A stretch of DNA of 64,000 nt from Verrucomicrobiota bacterium (GTDB taxonomy: Bacteria > Verrucomicrobiota > Verrucomicrobiia > CAIQCK01), in contig JACRJX010000044.1 in the NCBI GenBank assembly GCA_016235595.1, positions 62,001-126,000 of the forward strand, given 5' to 3'. The translations under genes and the position numbers were made by a program. The notes beneath the pieces are model-generated. The model searched no databases. It worked only from the letters and a program-made list of their open reading frames with translations, and was not told where the DNA came from. Shown one piece after another: positions 17,723 to 26,699 of this stretch (its first letter is position 1; each line of letters begins with the position of its first letter).

Positions 17723-18022
17723 TCAAGTTCGACGGCAGCGTTTCCGGATGCCAAGCTCCGTCAGAACAGCTCGGCCTCCGAGGATGAAAATCATCAAGGC
17801 AAGATACAGCATGGAAACCCGTGTCAATCTGTCGCCAAACAAACCCGACCGCATTGCCCAAAACAAACCCAAACCGAAGATGAGGCCAGCGGCAGTTATC
17901 ATATGGTGGCGTCCCTTATCCTTCATTTCCGTTTTACGAACCACCTCGTAGCGGAAGGAGAACAGGAGCGCAACAACGAGCGTCGAGCAAATCTCTAAAA
18001 ACAATAGAAGTTCCTCGCTCAT
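17723..18022 (-). CDS. Small membrane protein within the nuo operon
   Basis: This 99-residue protein has two or three predicted transmembrane segments (LLFLEICSTLVVALLF, AGLIFGLGLFWAM, LYLALMIFILGG) and a basic C-terminus (RKRCRRT). I do not recognise the family. It lacks the NuoA signature (the ESG..P.G segment and the RF..RFY loop), so it is not an evident NuoA. It sits 9 bp before nuoJ and 21 bp after nuoI on the same strand, so it should be co-transcribed. It could be an assembly factor or accessory subunit, but nothing in the sequence proves this. Confidence 0.7.
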   Translation of the reverse strand: MSEELLLFLEICSTLVVALLFSFRYEVVRKTEMKDKGRHHMITAAGLIFGLGLFWAMRSGLFGDRLTRVSMLYLALMIFILGGRAVLTELGIRKRCRRT

Positions 18023-18043
18023 TTCAGTTCGTCGTCAGTATTC

Positions 18044-18544
18044 CTACTTCTTCTGCCACTTCTTGATCGGGTCCGGCAACGTGCCGCCGAGTTCGAGAAG
18101 TCTGTCCTTATTGAACACCATGGACTTCCGCGAGAGGCCGTTCAGGGTATACGGGCCGCGCAGGAAAATCGCCTGCTCCGGGCAAGCCTCTTCGCAATAA
18201 CCACAGTAGATGCACCGCAGCATGTCAATGTCGAACTCCGCCGGCGTCTTCTCCACCTTGCCGTATTTCGCGTCCGCCGGATACTCCATTGGCTTGATCG
18301 TGATGGCGCGCGGCGGACAGACGAACTCACAAAGCTGGCAGGCGACGCACTTGACGCGCCCTTCCTCGTCCTTCACCAACACCGGCTGGCCGCGATAGCC
18401 CGGCGGAATCTCCGGCTTCTCCTCCGGATACTGGAGCGTCACCTTCTTGCGGAAGATGTGGCTGAACGTCAGCGCCAGGCCGGACACGATCGCCGGCACG
18501 TAGAGCCGTTCCGCAAGCGTGAGTTTGGGGCGTTCGAGCTTCAT
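18044..18544 (-). CDS. nuoI: NADH-quinone oxidoreductase subunit I
   Basis: This 166-residue iron-sulfur protein holds clusters N6a and N6b of the hydrophilic arm. It has two ferredoxin-type motifs: CVACQLCEFVCP near residue 70 and CIYCGYCEEACP near residue 112. Its ATG overlaps the nuoH stop by 4 bp. Length and order (H then I) fit the standard operon. Confidence 0.96.
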   Translation of the reverse strand: MKLERPKLTLAERLYVPAIVSGLALTFSHIFRKKVTLQYPEEKPEIPPGYRGQPVLVKDEEGRVKCVACQLCEFVCPPRAITIKPMEYPADAKYGKVEKTPAEFDIDMLRCIYCGYCEEACPEQAIFLRGPYTLNGLSRKSMVFNKDRLLELGGTLPDPIKKWQKK

Positions 18545-19602
18545 TTGAGCGTCTCCACCATGATCACGCCCGCCACAATCAGAACGTTCACCAGCGCCAG
18601 CGGCAGGAACACCTTCCAGCCGAGCCCCATCAGTTGGTCATACCGGAATCTCGGCAGCGTCCAGCGCACCCAGATGAAGAAGAACAGCAGCGCAAACAGT
18701 TTCGCAAGGAAGATGCAGACGTGAGCCAGACCCACGAGGACGCCGCCCGTCGCCGGCACGAACGGCAGCGACCAGCCGCCAAGGAAGAGTGTCACCATCA
18801 GCGCCGACGCCGCGATCATGTTCGTGTATTCGGCCATGAAGAACATGGCGAACTTCATCGAGCTGTATTCGACGTTGTAGCCGCCGGCCAGTTCCTGCTC
18901 CGCCTCCGGCAGGTCGAACGGCAGGCGGTTCGTCTCGGCGAACGACGATGCCAGATAGACCAACGCCGGCAGCCAGTTCCACGGATAGCAGATCAGCCAG
19001 AGATGGTTCGCCTGCCATACAACGACCTCGCTGAGCTTGAGGCTCTCGACCTGCATGAAGAGCGGGATCACCGACAGGCCAAGGCAAATCTCGTAGCTGA
19101 TGAGCTGCGCGCTGCTGCGGATGCCGCCGAGGAACGGATACTTCGAGTTGCTCGCCCAGCCGGCAAGCACGATGCCATAGACGCCCAGCGAAGCGATCGC
19201 GAAGGCGAACAAGATGCCGACATTCACATCGGCGACGATCATCGGCACGCCGCCAAGCTGGCTGCCGAACGGCACCACCGCGAACACCACCAACGCCGGA
19301 GACATCGCCAACATCGGCGCGAGCCAGAAAAAGAACTTGTTCACGTGCGCCGGCACAAAGTCTTCCTTGAGAAGCGATTTCATCGCATCCACCAGCGGCT
19401 GGCCGAGCGCCCACTTGCCGCCCAGCGTGACCATGCTGCCGTCCTTGCGAATCCAGAGCGGGATGCCGACACGGTTCGGCCCCAGCCGGTCCTGGATGAA
19501 CGCGCAAACGCGCCGCTCCACCAGCACGATGTAGGCGCAGATAAACAGCACCACGCCCAACACGCAGGCAATCTTGATCAGATGTATGAGTATCGCTTCC
19601 AT
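18541..19602 (-). CDS. nuoH: NADH-quinone oxidoreductase subunit H
   Basis: This 353-residue membrane subunit forms the quinone chamber together with NuoB and NuoD. It contains RRVCAFIQDRLGPNRVG near the N-terminus, GWASNSKYPFLGGIRSSAQ in the middle and FDLPEAEQELAGGYNVEYSS, whose acidic residues are part of the E-channel. The start abuts the nuoG stop with no gap, and the end overlaps nuoI. Confidence 0.97.
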   Translation of the reverse strand: MEAILIHLIKIACVLGVVLFICAYIVLVERRVCAFIQDRLGPNRVGIPLWIRKDGSMVTLGGKWALGQPLVDAMKSLLKEDFVPAHVNKFFFWLAPMLAMSPALVVFAVVPFGSQLGGVPMIVADVNVGILFAFAIASLGVYGIVLAGWASNSKYPFLGGIRSSAQLISYEICLGLSVIPLFMQVESLKLSEVVVWQANHLWLICYPWNWLPALVYLASSFAETNRLPFDLPEAEQELAGGYNVEYSSMKFAMFFMAEYTNMIAASALMVTLFLGGWSLPFVPATGGVLVGLAHVCIFLAKLFALLFFFIWVRWTLPRFRYDQLMGLGWKVFLPLALVNVLIVAGVIMVETLK

Positions 19603-21261
19603 CTAGCTCACCGAAATCTGCACACCGTCGTCGCCGATCTTCGACAGCGTCAGTCCCGACAACGCCGGCACGTTGCCCGCCATGTCGGCAAACAACGCGG
19701 CGATGTCGAGATGATTGTCCACGCCGCCCAACTCGCGCAGCAGACCGCGGAAAATCTCCCACTCCGGCAGCGCTTCGCCGCCAAGGCTTATTGCAGGCCA
19801 GACCCGCTGGAGACGGCCCTTCGCGTTCGTGAACGTGCCGCGCTTCTCCGCAAATGTCACACCCGGCAACACGAAGTGCGCCGCCTTCGTCGTGGCAGTC
19901 TGCTTGAAATCGATCACCAGCAGCAATGATAACTTTGCCAGCAGTTCTGGACCGATGCCGTGCCGGGTTACATCCTCCTGATGCACCACCAGCGTCTTGA
20001 TTTTGCCGTTCTTGATGCCGTCCGCGATGACTGCAAGCTTCGACCCCATGGGTTCCGCTGCGACGCCGAACAACTTTGCGCCCGCGCTGTTCGGGTTTCG
20101 GTCGGCCTTGACGATGAAATTATCCGCCGTCCATGAGCGCGGCACACAATCCGACACGCTTCCCTTCGCCAGCTTCGCGAACAGGTAAAGCTCCTCGTTC
20201 GTCGCGCGCGCGCTGCCGACAAACGCAACCGAGTCGCGATGGGCCAACGCCGCCCTCAACTTCGGCCCGAGTTGCTTCAACGCGTCGGCGCAGGTCGTCT
20301 CCGTCTGTTTTCCATTCGTCAGCGCCAAAGGTTTCGTCAAGCGGCCGGCATCGTTGATGAACTTGTAGTTCAATCGGCCGGCGTCGCACATCCAGCACTC
20401 GTTAACAGCGTCGTTGCTGCGCGGTGTCTGGCGATGGATGACGTTCGCGCGCGACCAGATGATCGTGTTGCAGCCGGCGGCACAGCTCGTGCAGATGCTC
20501 TTGGATTCCTTGAGGAACCACGTCCGCATCTTGAAGCGGAAATCCTTGTCCGTCAGCGCGCCAACCGGGCAAAGGTCCACGGTGTTGAGCGAGTAGTTGC
20601 TGTCCAGCTTCTTGCCAGGCCAGCACGTCAGCGTCGAATGACTGCCGCGCTCCACGATGCCGAGGCAATCCTCCTTCGCAATGTCGCGCATGAAGCGGAT
20701 GCAGCGGCTGCAAAGGATGCAGCGCTCGTCATCGAGCATGACGCGCGGACCAAGGTCCACCTTCTTCGGCTTGTGGACCTTCTCTTCGCGGAACCGCGAT
20801 GCGCCCGCGCCAAACTCGACCGAATACTCCTGCAGTTTGCACTCACCCGCCTGGTCGCAGATCGGGCAGTCAAGCGGATGGTTGATCAACAGGAACTCCA
20901 GCACGGCGTTCTGCGATTGCGTCACCGCCGCGGAGTTGGTGACCACCACCATGCCTTCCTTCACCGGCGTATTGCAGCCAATGGCCAGGCGCGGCTGCAT
21001 GACAATCCTGGGTTTGCCATCAGGGTTCAGCACCGGCCGGCGATCCGGCGTAAGCATCGCCTCGCCGATTTCGACCATGCACATACGACAGTTGCCGGCG
21101 ACGGCGAGCTTCGGGTGGTAACAGTAATGCGGGATGAACACGCCGGCATAACGCGCCGCCTCGATCACGTTGATGCCCTTCGGCACACGGACCTTGCTGC
21201 CGTTGATTGTGACGTTCACCATCTCAGGCGTCGGCGCGGTGGTTGTCGGTGTCTCCGCCAT
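19603..21261 (-). CDS. nuoG: NADH-quinone oxidoreductase subunit G (short form)
   Basis: This 552-residue iron-sulfur subunit is short compared with the 700-900 residues of many NuoG proteins. Near the N-terminus lie the [2Fe-2S] cysteines (CYHPKLAVAGNCRMC), then the NHPLDCPICDQAGEC stretch and CILCSRCIRFMRD, followed by CTSCAAGCN. The molybdopterin-oxidoreductase-like C-terminal part is present but reduced, ending in a segment with TFAEKRGTFTNAKGRLQR. It shares one base with the nuoF start region. Confidence 0.95.
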   Translation of the reverse strand: MAETPTTTAPTPEMVNVTINGSKVRVPKGINVIEAARYAGVFIPHYCYHPKLAVAGNCRMCMVEIGEAMLTPDRRPVLNPDGKPRIVMQPRLAIGCNTPVKEGMVVVTNSAAVTQSQNAVLEFLLINHPLDCPICDQAGECKLQEYSVEFGAGASRFREEKVHKPKKVDLGPRVMLDDERCILCSRCIRFMRDIAKEDCLGIVERGSHSTLTCWPGKKLDSNYSLNTVDLCPVGALTDKDFRFKMRTWFLKESKSICTSCAAGCNTIIWSRANVIHRQTPRSNDAVNECWMCDAGRLNYKFINDAGRLTKPLALTNGKQTETTCADALKQLGPKLRAALAHRDSVAFVGSARATNEELYLFAKLAKGSVSDCVPRSWTADNFIVKADRNPNSAGAKLFGVAAEPMGSKLAVIADGIKNGKIKTLVVHQEDVTRHGIGPELLAKLSLLLVIDFKQTATTKAAHFVLPGVTFAEKRGTFTNAKGRLQRVWPAISLGGEALPEWEIFRGLLRELGGVDNHLDIAALFADMAGNVPALSGLTLSKIGDDGVQISVS

Positions 21262-22568
21262 TATTTCTCCAACTTCACAAAATCGTTCCGGAACTTCTCA
21301 ATGAAACTCTGCACCGGCCACGCGCACGCCTCGCCAAACGGGCAAATTGTGCGGCCGGGGATGCCGTCGGCGATGGACTTCAAGTAATCGGTGTCGCCTT
21401 TCATGGCGCGGCCGTTCGCCATGCGCCGCAGCGCCTTGGCCATCCAGAGCGAGCCTTCGCGGCACGGCGTGCACTGGCCGCAGCTTTCGTGCGCGTAGAA
21501 CTCGGCGATGTTCGCCACGGCTTTCGGGATCTCGGCTGTTTCGTCCAGCACGATGACGCCGCCGGAGCCGGCCATCGAGCCAATCATCGCGACCGAGTCG
21601 AAATCCACCGGCACGTCCTGCCAACTCCAGTCATACTCGGTGCCGTCGCGCTTCCTGCCCTTGAATCGCTCGTCACAGCGGATCACCTTCGCGCTGCTCC
21701 CGCCAGGAATGATTGCCTTCGCCTTGCGGCCGCCGCTGACGCCGCCGCACAAACCGTTGATCAACTCGCCCAGAGTGATTTTGCCCAGTTCAACCTCGTA
21801 GCAGCCGGGCTTGTTTACATGGCCACTGACGCACATCATCCGCGTGCCGGTGTTGTTTGGCGTGCCGATCTTCGCGAACTCCGCGCCGCCCATCGCAATG
21901 ATGTGCGGGATATTGCAGAGCGTCTCGACGTTGTTGACGATGGTCGGGCACATCCAGAGGCCGAGCACGGCGGGGAAATACGGCGGTTTGAACCGCGGAT
22001 AAGCACGCTTGCCTTCGAGGGATTCGATCAAGCCCGTCTCCTCACCGCAGATGTAAGCGCCCGCGCCGCGATGCACAAAGATGTCCAGCGAGTAACTGGA
22101 ACCGAGGATGTTCGCGCCGACGAAGTTCTTCGCCCGCGCCTCCTCGATGGCGGCCAGCAGAATCTTGCAGCCTTCCGCAAATTCGCCGCGGATGTAAATG
22201 TACGCTGTCTTGACGCCGTTTGCGTAGGCAGCGCAAACGATGCCCTCAATGAGCGCGTGCGGGTCCTTGTAGATGATCTGCTTGTCCTTGAACGTGCCCG
22301 GCTCGGACTCGTCTGCGTTGCAGATGAGGTAAATCGGCTTGCCGCTCTTGCGGTCCGCCAGCGACCACTTCAATCCGCAACCGAAACCCGCGCCGCCGCG
22401 CCCGCGCAGGCCGGCCTTGCTCACTTCAGCGCGGAGGGCCTCCGGCGTCATCGCCAGCGCCTTCCTCAATGCCTCATAGCCGCCCGCAGCCAGATAGCTA
22501 TCCAACCGGTTGCTGTAACCGGGCTGAGCCATCCGGGCGGTGATAAGTTTGCGTTCGACAGCGGCCAT
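21261..22568 (-). CDS. nuoF: NADH-quinone oxidoreductase subunit F
   Basis: This 435-residue flavoprotein binds NADH and FMN and carries cluster N3. The FMN/NADH site is seen in RGRGGAGFGCGLKW and CGEETGLIESLEGKRAYPR. The [4Fe-4S] ligands are in SCGQCTPCREG and TICPFGEACAWP. It lies 2 bp after the nuoE stop. Length and motifs are standard. Confidence 0.97.
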   Translation of the reverse strand: MAAVERKLITARMAQPGYSNRLDSYLAAGGYEALRKALAMTPEALRAEVSKAGLRGRGGAGFGCGLKWSLADRKSGKPIYLICNADESEPGTFKDKQIIYKDPHALIEGIVCAAYANGVKTAYIYIRGEFAEGCKILLAAIEEARAKNFVGANILGSSYSLDIFVHRGAGAYICGEETGLIESLEGKRAYPRFKPPYFPAVLGLWMCPTIVNNVETLCNIPHIIAMGGAEFAKIGTPNNTGTRMMCVSGHVNKPGCYEVELGKITLGELINGLCGGVSGGRKAKAIIPGGSSAKVIRCDERFKGRKRDGTEYDWSWQDVPVDFDSVAMIGSMAGSGGVIVLDETAEIPKAVANIAEFYAHESCGQCTPCREGSLWMAKALRRMANGRAMKGDTDYLKSIADGIPGRTICPFGEACAWPVQSFIEKFRNDFVKLEK

Positions 22569-22570
22569 GA

Positions 22571-23047
22571 TTATTTCAGGTTCCCGAGCAACTGCTCAGC
22601 CTTCTCCTTCGTCACCTTCTCGTAAAAATCGTCGTTGATCATCAGGCACGGCCCGGTGCCGCATGCTGCGAGACATTCGACCCAACTGATAGTGAACTTG
22701 CCGTCCGGCGTCGTCTGGTCCATGCCCGTGCCGATCATCTTCTTCAGATCCTCGCAAAGCTTATGGCTCCCGGCCAATTCGCACGACAACGTGCGGCAAA
22801 TCTTGATGTGATACTTCCCAACCGGCTTGCGGCGGAACATCGGGTAGAAGGTCACGCACTCATAGACGTGGATCGGCTTGCATTCCAATTTCGCCGCGAC
22901 CCACTCGATCATCGCGTCGGAGACACAACCGCACTGTTCCTGCACGGCATGCAGCACCATGAGCATCGCACTCCGCTTCTGCTCCGCGGGATAATGCGCC
23001 AGCAGCGTGTTCACTTCGGTTTCGAGATGGGGAGGCACTTGTTGCAT
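22571..23047 (-). CDS. nuoE: NADH-quinone oxidoreductase subunit E
   Basis: This 158-residue thioredoxin-like subunit carries the [2Fe-2S] cluster N1a. The cluster ligands are CRTLSC and CLAACGTGPC. ATG 23047 overlaps the nuoD stop (TGATG) and has GGGAGA 12 bases upstream. An ATG at 23059 inside nuoD is the alternative but has no room for a ribosome site. It works with NuoF and NuoG as the NADH dehydrogenase module. Confidence 0.95.
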   Translation of the reverse strand: MQQVPPHLETEVNTLLAHYPAEQKRSAMLMVLHAVQEQCGCVSDAMIEWVAAKLECKPIHVYECVTFYPMFRRKPVGKYHIKICRTLSCELAGSHKLCEDLKKMIGTGMDQTTPDGKFTISWVECLAACGTGPCLMINDDFYEKVTKEKAEQLLGNLK

Positions 23048-24687
23048 CAGCGGTCGCATTCTCCCATGACGAAATCCAGCGAGCCGAGGATCGCCGCAAT
23101 ATCGCCGATCATGTGGCCCTTCAACAAATACGGCAACGCGCTCAGGGTGCAAAACGATGGCGAGCGGATCTTCATGCGCCACGGCACCCCGCCGCCCTTG
23201 CTGATGATGTAGAAGCCGAGCTCTCCCTTCGGATTCTCCGCGCCGAAGTAAACCTCGCCCGGCGGCACGTTGGGGCCTTCCGTGACGATCATGAAATGAT
23301 GGATGAGCTGCTCCATCTTCGTGAGCGCCTGCTCCTTGGGCGGCAACACGTTCTTCAGGTCCGGAGCCTTGACCGGCCCATCCGGCAGCTTGTCGCAAGC
23401 CTGCTTCAGGATGCGCACCGACTGGCGCATTTCCTCCATCCGCACCAGATACCGGTCGTAGCAATCGCCCATCGTCCCGACCGGCACGTCAAACTCGAAG
23501 TCCTTGTAGCAGAGGTATGGATGAGCTTTGCGCAGGTCGAACTCCACGCCGCTGCCGCGCAGGTTCGGGCCGGTAACGCCAAAGTCAATCGCGACTTCCT
23601 TTGGCAACACCCCGACGCCCTGATTGCGGTCCACGAAGATGCGGTTGCGCGTCAGAAGCCGGTCCACCTCGTCAATCATCCGGGGAAAATCACCGAGGAA
23701 TTTCTTCAGCTCGGCAATCCAGCCGTCGGGAATGTCGCGCGCCACGCCACCGACGCGCATGAAGCTGTTGGTGAGCCGCGCACCCGTCAGTTTCTCCATG
23801 AGCGACAGCAGCCGTTCGCGTTCAGTGAACGTGTAGAGGAAAACTGTCATCGCAGCCAGATCGAGCGCCATCGCACCCAAGCCAACCAGGTGTGACGCGA
23901 CGCGCGCCATCTCGGAGCAGATGACGCGGATATATTGACAACGCGGAGGCACTTGCAGACGCATCAACTTCTCCACCGCAAGCACGTAGGCAACATTGTT
24001 CGCCAACGGTGACAGGTAATCCAGACGGTCCGTGTAAGGCACGAACTGGTTGTAGGTGAGGTTCTCGGCAATCTTCTCGTCGCCGCGGTGCAGGAAACCC
24101 ACATCCGGCTTTGCGTTCACCACCACCTCGCCGTCCAGTTCCAGCACAATGCGCAGCACACCATGCGTGCACGGATGCGACGGCCCCATGTTCAGAATCA
24201 TCCGCTCGCCCGCAACGTCCTCCGTGCCCTTCGGCTCCGCAGGCCATGGTGGCGGCGGGGACGGCGCGGGTGTTTCGACCGCCGGCTCAGGCGGCTCGGG
24301 CGCTTTCGGGGCGGGCGACGGAGCCGCTGCCTTGGGCGCGCTTGGCGGGGTCGTTGGTTTCGCAACGGCCATCGTCGCCGGCTTCGGCGCGGGTGTTGCG
24401 GCTGGTTTCACTGCCGCGGGTGGGGCTGCAACAGCAGGCGCGGGCGTCGGCTTCGCGACCACAGGCGCCGAAACCTTTGGGGCAGGCGTTGCGGCCACCT
24501 TCGCAGGCACCGCTGCGACTTTGGCCGCGGGTGGTTGCGGCGGCACAGTCTTCGCAACGACTGGCGCGGCAACCTTCGGCGCAGGCGCAGCAGGCACGGG
24601 CGGTGCGGACGGCTTGGCCGTCGGCGCGCCGTTCGGCTTCGCCGGCTCCTGCTTCTTCGCATCTGCGTTGGGTTTGTCTGGCGTCAC
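23047..24687 (-). CDS. nuoD: NADH-quinone oxidoreductase subunit D with Pro/Ala-rich extension
   Basis: This 546-residue protein is the 49-kDa subunit lining the quinone site. The conserved core starts only at about residue 158 (GERMILNMGPSHPCTHG) and is about 389 residues long, as usual. Before it lie about 157 residues made almost only of Pro, Ala, Lys and Val, with repeated units such as PAPKVAAPVVAK and PAPKVSAPVVAK. The start is a GTG at 24687 with a weak ribosome site, so the true start could lie further in; an ATG at about residue 106 is still inside the low-complexity part. It follows nuoC by 20 bp. Confidence 0.93.
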   Translation of the reverse strand: MTPDKPNADAKKQEPAKPNGAPTAKPSAPPVPAAPAPKVAAPVVAKTVPPQPPAAKVAAVPAKVAATPAPKVSAPVVAKPTPAPAVAAPPAAVKPAATPAPKPATMAVAKPTTPPSAPKAAAPSPAPKAPEPPEPAVETPAPSPPPPWPAEPKGTEDVAGERMILNMGPSHPCTHGVLRIVLELDGEVVVNAKPDVGFLHRGDEKIAENLTYNQFVPYTDRLDYLSPLANNVAYVLAVEKLMRLQVPPRCQYIRVICSEMARVASHLVGLGAMALDLAAMTVFLYTFTERERLLSLMEKLTGARLTNSFMRVGGVARDIPDGWIAELKKFLGDFPRMIDEVDRLLTRNRIFVDRNQGVGVLPKEVAIDFGVTGPNLRGSGVEFDLRKAHPYLCYKDFEFDVPVGTMGDCYDRYLVRMEEMRQSVRILKQACDKLPDGPVKAPDLKNVLPPKEQALTKMEQLIHHFMIVTEGPNVPPGEVYFGAENPKGELGFYIISKGGGVPWRMKIRSPSFCTLSALPYLLKGHMIGDIAAILGSLDFVMGECDR

Positions 24688-24707
24688 TCCGTTTGAAAAA
24701 TCGTTTT

Positions 24708-25340
24708 TTACAATCCCTTGGTCTTGTCCCGCACATCCGCCGATAACGCGTTCTCGCGAACGCGCGGCTCGCGCTCACTCGCGCGCCCGGCTGGCACAGT
24801 CACAAACGGCCCGCCTTGCAGTGGCGCGGCCTCCGTGAACGCCACCTCGGGCACGTTGCTCGGCTTGCCTTCGAGCGGAAAATCTTTTCGCAACGCATGA
24901 AATGGATACCCGTCCCACATCAGGATGCGCCGCAGATCGGGATGACCCGTGAACCGGATGCCGAACATGTCGTAGCATTCACGCTCATGCCATTCCGCGC
25001 CGCGCCAAACCTTCGCCACGCTCGGCACTGTTGCGTCCTCTTCTGGCACGCCAACCTTCAGCCGCAGCCATGCGTTGGTCTTGTACGAGTAAAGCAGATA
25101 GTCCACCCGGAAACGCGGGTTCGCGTCGTAGTTGTCCACGCCGCTGATATCCACGAGGAAATCAAATGCCAGCGCCGGTTCCTGTTTCAAAAGCGCGCAG
25201 GCCTCCGCGATCACCTCGCGCGCCACGGTCACGCTCATCTCGTCGCGCCCCATGACCTTGTCCGAAAACGCCACCGGAGACCGGACCTTGTCGCCGAAGC
25301 GTTTCGTGAGAGAATTGATGGCTGCGAGTGCGATGGCCAT
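24708..25340 (-). CDS. nuoC: NADH-quinone oxidoreductase subunit C
   Basis: This 210-residue subunit is the 30-kDa hydrophilic subunit of complex I. The signature RGAEWHERECYDMFGIRFTGHPDLRRIL region in the middle and GYPFHALRKDFPLEG after it are diagnostic. The C-terminal 45 residues (TVPAGRASEREPRVREN and beyond) are longer than in many NuoC proteins. It is encoded separately from NuoD, not as a NuoCD fusion, and lies 9 bp after nuoB. Confidence 0.95.
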   Translation of the reverse strand: MAIALAAINSLTKRFGDKVRSPVAFSDKVMGRDEMSVTVAREVIAEACALLKQEPALAFDFLVDISGVDNYDANPRFRVDYLLYSYKTNAWLRLKVGVPEEDATVPSVAKVWRGAEWHERECYDMFGIRFTGHPDLRRILMWDGYPFHALRKDFPLEGKPSNVPEVAFTEAAPLQGGPFVTVPAGRASEREPRVRENALSADVRDKTKGL

Positions 25341-25349
25341 TGAATTAAA

Positions 25350-25877
25350 TCAGGTTACGCTGGCGCCTGGCGCCTTCTTGAGGTTCTTCAGCCCCGGCTC
25401 GCGCGAAATCTTCGTCTGCAGCTTGATGAGCGCGTCGAGCAACGCCTCGGGTCGCGGCGGACAGCCGCTGACATACACATCGACTGGCAAAATCTTGTCC
25501 ACCCCTTGCAGCACGGCGTAGCTGCGATACATCCCGCCCGTAGACGCGCACGCCCCCATCGCAATACACCATTTCGGGTCAGGCATCTGGTCCCAAATCC
25601 GCTTCACCGCCAGCGCCATTTTGTAGGTCACTGTCCCCGCCACGACCATCAGGTCGCTTTGCCGCGGCGAGAACCGCATCACTTCCGCGCCAAACCGCGA
25701 GATATCGAATCGCGAGGCCGCCGTGGACATCAACTCGATGGCGCAGCACGCCAGACCCATCGGCATCGGCCAGAGAGAATTCTTCCGCACCCAATCCACC
25801 GCGGCATCAAGCCGCGTGATGATGGGTTCGTCCTCCAACCTGCCCGTATAGCCTATGGTTGTCGTCGAATCAGCCAT
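25350..25877 (-). CDS. nuoB: NADH-quinone oxidoreductase subunit B
   Basis: This 175-residue subunit holds cluster N2, the last electron carrier before quinone. The ligands are the tandem cysteines in GLACCAIELM, the cysteine in CIAMGACASTGGMY and that in GCPPRPEALL. ATG 25877 (MADSTTTIGYTG) is chosen; the frame runs six codons further. It is the first recognisable nuo gene here. No nuoA precedes it; the next gene upstream is a HAD phosphatase 108 bp away. Confidence 0.96.
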   Translation of the reverse strand: MADSTTTIGYTGRLEDEPIITRLDAAVDWVRKNSLWPMPMGLACCAIELMSTAASRFDISRFGAEVMRFSPRQSDLMVVAGTVTYKMALAVKRIWDQMPDPKWCIAMGACASTGGMYRSYAVLQGVDKILPVDVYVSGCPPRPEALLDALIKLQTKISREPGLKNLKKAPGASVT

Positions 25878-25985
25878 GAACCGCCTTGGACGCAAGTATC
25901 CGTTAAAACGGTAGGTAGATTAACCTGCCTTTGCAAGTGAAAGTTGTGTTTCAGGCCCATTCTGTCCCTGTGCCCGCCAGAATCT
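25878..25985 (-). promoter_or_regulatory. Leader region of the nuo operon
   Basis: This 108-bp AT-richer gap separates the HAD gene from nuoB. On the minus strand TTGCAA is followed 17 bp later by TACCGT, a possible weak promoter. A perfect 5-bp-arm palindrome (CCGTTAAAACGG, 25900-25911) and an imperfect one around GGTTAATCTACC overlap it and could be operators. No terminator hairpin after the HAD gene is seen, so read-through from adk is also possible. Confidence 0.35.
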
Positions 25986-26687
25986 TCACTCCGCGCCGTC
26001 CGTTGTGAGCTTCGCGAGGACGGCCATGCTCAACTCAGCCGCGCTAGCCACCCGCAAGTCGGCCGCGTCGAGGTCGTGTTCGGCCGTGAGCCAGTTGGGT
26101 ATCGCGATGGCTTTCATGCCGGCAGCCTTTGCAGCGACGATGCCGGGCTGCGAATCCTCGATGGCCACACAGCGGTCTGGCGCGATGCCGAGGCGACGCG
26201 CGGCCAGCAGATAACCTTCGGGATGCGGCTTGCGGTGAGTCACATCGTCACCGGTCACGATGGTCCGGAAATAGCGCGTCACATCGAGTTCCGCGGTGGC
26301 GCGGTTGATCCATGATGCTTCGGCGCTGGAGGCGAGCGCCAGCGGCACCGCGGCGGCATGAAGTTCGTCAAGCAACGCACGCACGCCCGGGAGCGGCTCC
26401 ATCTTGATCACCCGCCAGAAACGGCGGCGCTTCTCCTCGCGCAACGCGTTGGAATCCACCGGCCGGCCGATGATTTCCCCGAGCTTCGCAAACCAGTTGC
26501 GTGTGGCGGACCAGATGCCGACCTCGCCGCGCCATTCCTCCGCGGTCAGTTCCACGCCATGCTCGGCGAAAATCTGCCGATGCGCCTCGAACTCCGGCGT
26601 CTCGCTATCCACGATGAGACCATCGAAGTCGAAGACGACCGCAAACTTCGGCGGTAAAGAATCCGTGGCCACGCCTTTCTGCCGCAA
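25986..26687 (-). CDS. HAD-family phosphatase, beta-phosphoglucomutase-like
   Basis: This 233-residue HAD hydrolase of subfamily I has a helical cap. Motif 1 is VFDFDGLIVDSE (nucleophile and acid/base aspartates), motif 2 is LASSAEA, motif 3 is HRKPHPEGY and motif 4 is IEDSQPGIVAAKAAGM. This group includes phosphoglycolate and sugar-phosphate phosphatases and beta-phosphoglucomutase, and the exact substrate cannot be told. It follows adk by 12 bp, so it is probably in the same transcript. Confidence 0.88.
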   Translation of the reverse strand: MRQKGVATDSLPPKFAVVFDFDGLIVDSETPEFEAHRQIFAEHGVELTAEEWRGEVGIWSATRNWFAKLGEIIGRPVDSNALREEKRRRFWRVIKMEPLPGVRALLDELHAAAVPLALASSAEASWINRATAELDVTRYFRTIVTGDDVTHRKPHPEGYLLAARRLGIAPDRCVAIEDSQPGIVAAKAAGMKAIAIPNWLTAEHDLDAADLRVASAAELSMAVLAKLTTDGAE

Positions 26688-26699
26688 CCAGCCCCGCGG

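Noticed and set aside
17723..18022. Considered as a diverged NuoA
   Set aside because: It is small and hydrophobic but lacks the conserved NuoA loop, and its place in the operon differs. Kept as unknown.
18634..19929. Plus-strand frame of 431 codons opposite nuoH and nuoG
   Set aside because: Composition is dominated by Arg, Gln and His, as expected for the antisense of nuoH. The real motifs lie on the minus strand.
20239..21387. Plus-strand frame of 382 codons opposite nuoG
   Set aside because: Shadow of the iron-sulfur subunit; no signal, domain or ribosome site.
24056..24838. Gly/Ala-rich plus-strand frame opposite the NuoD extension
   Set aside because: It mirrors the Pro/Ala repeat on the minus strand. 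The minus frame continues into the conserved NuoD core, so that frame is the coding one.
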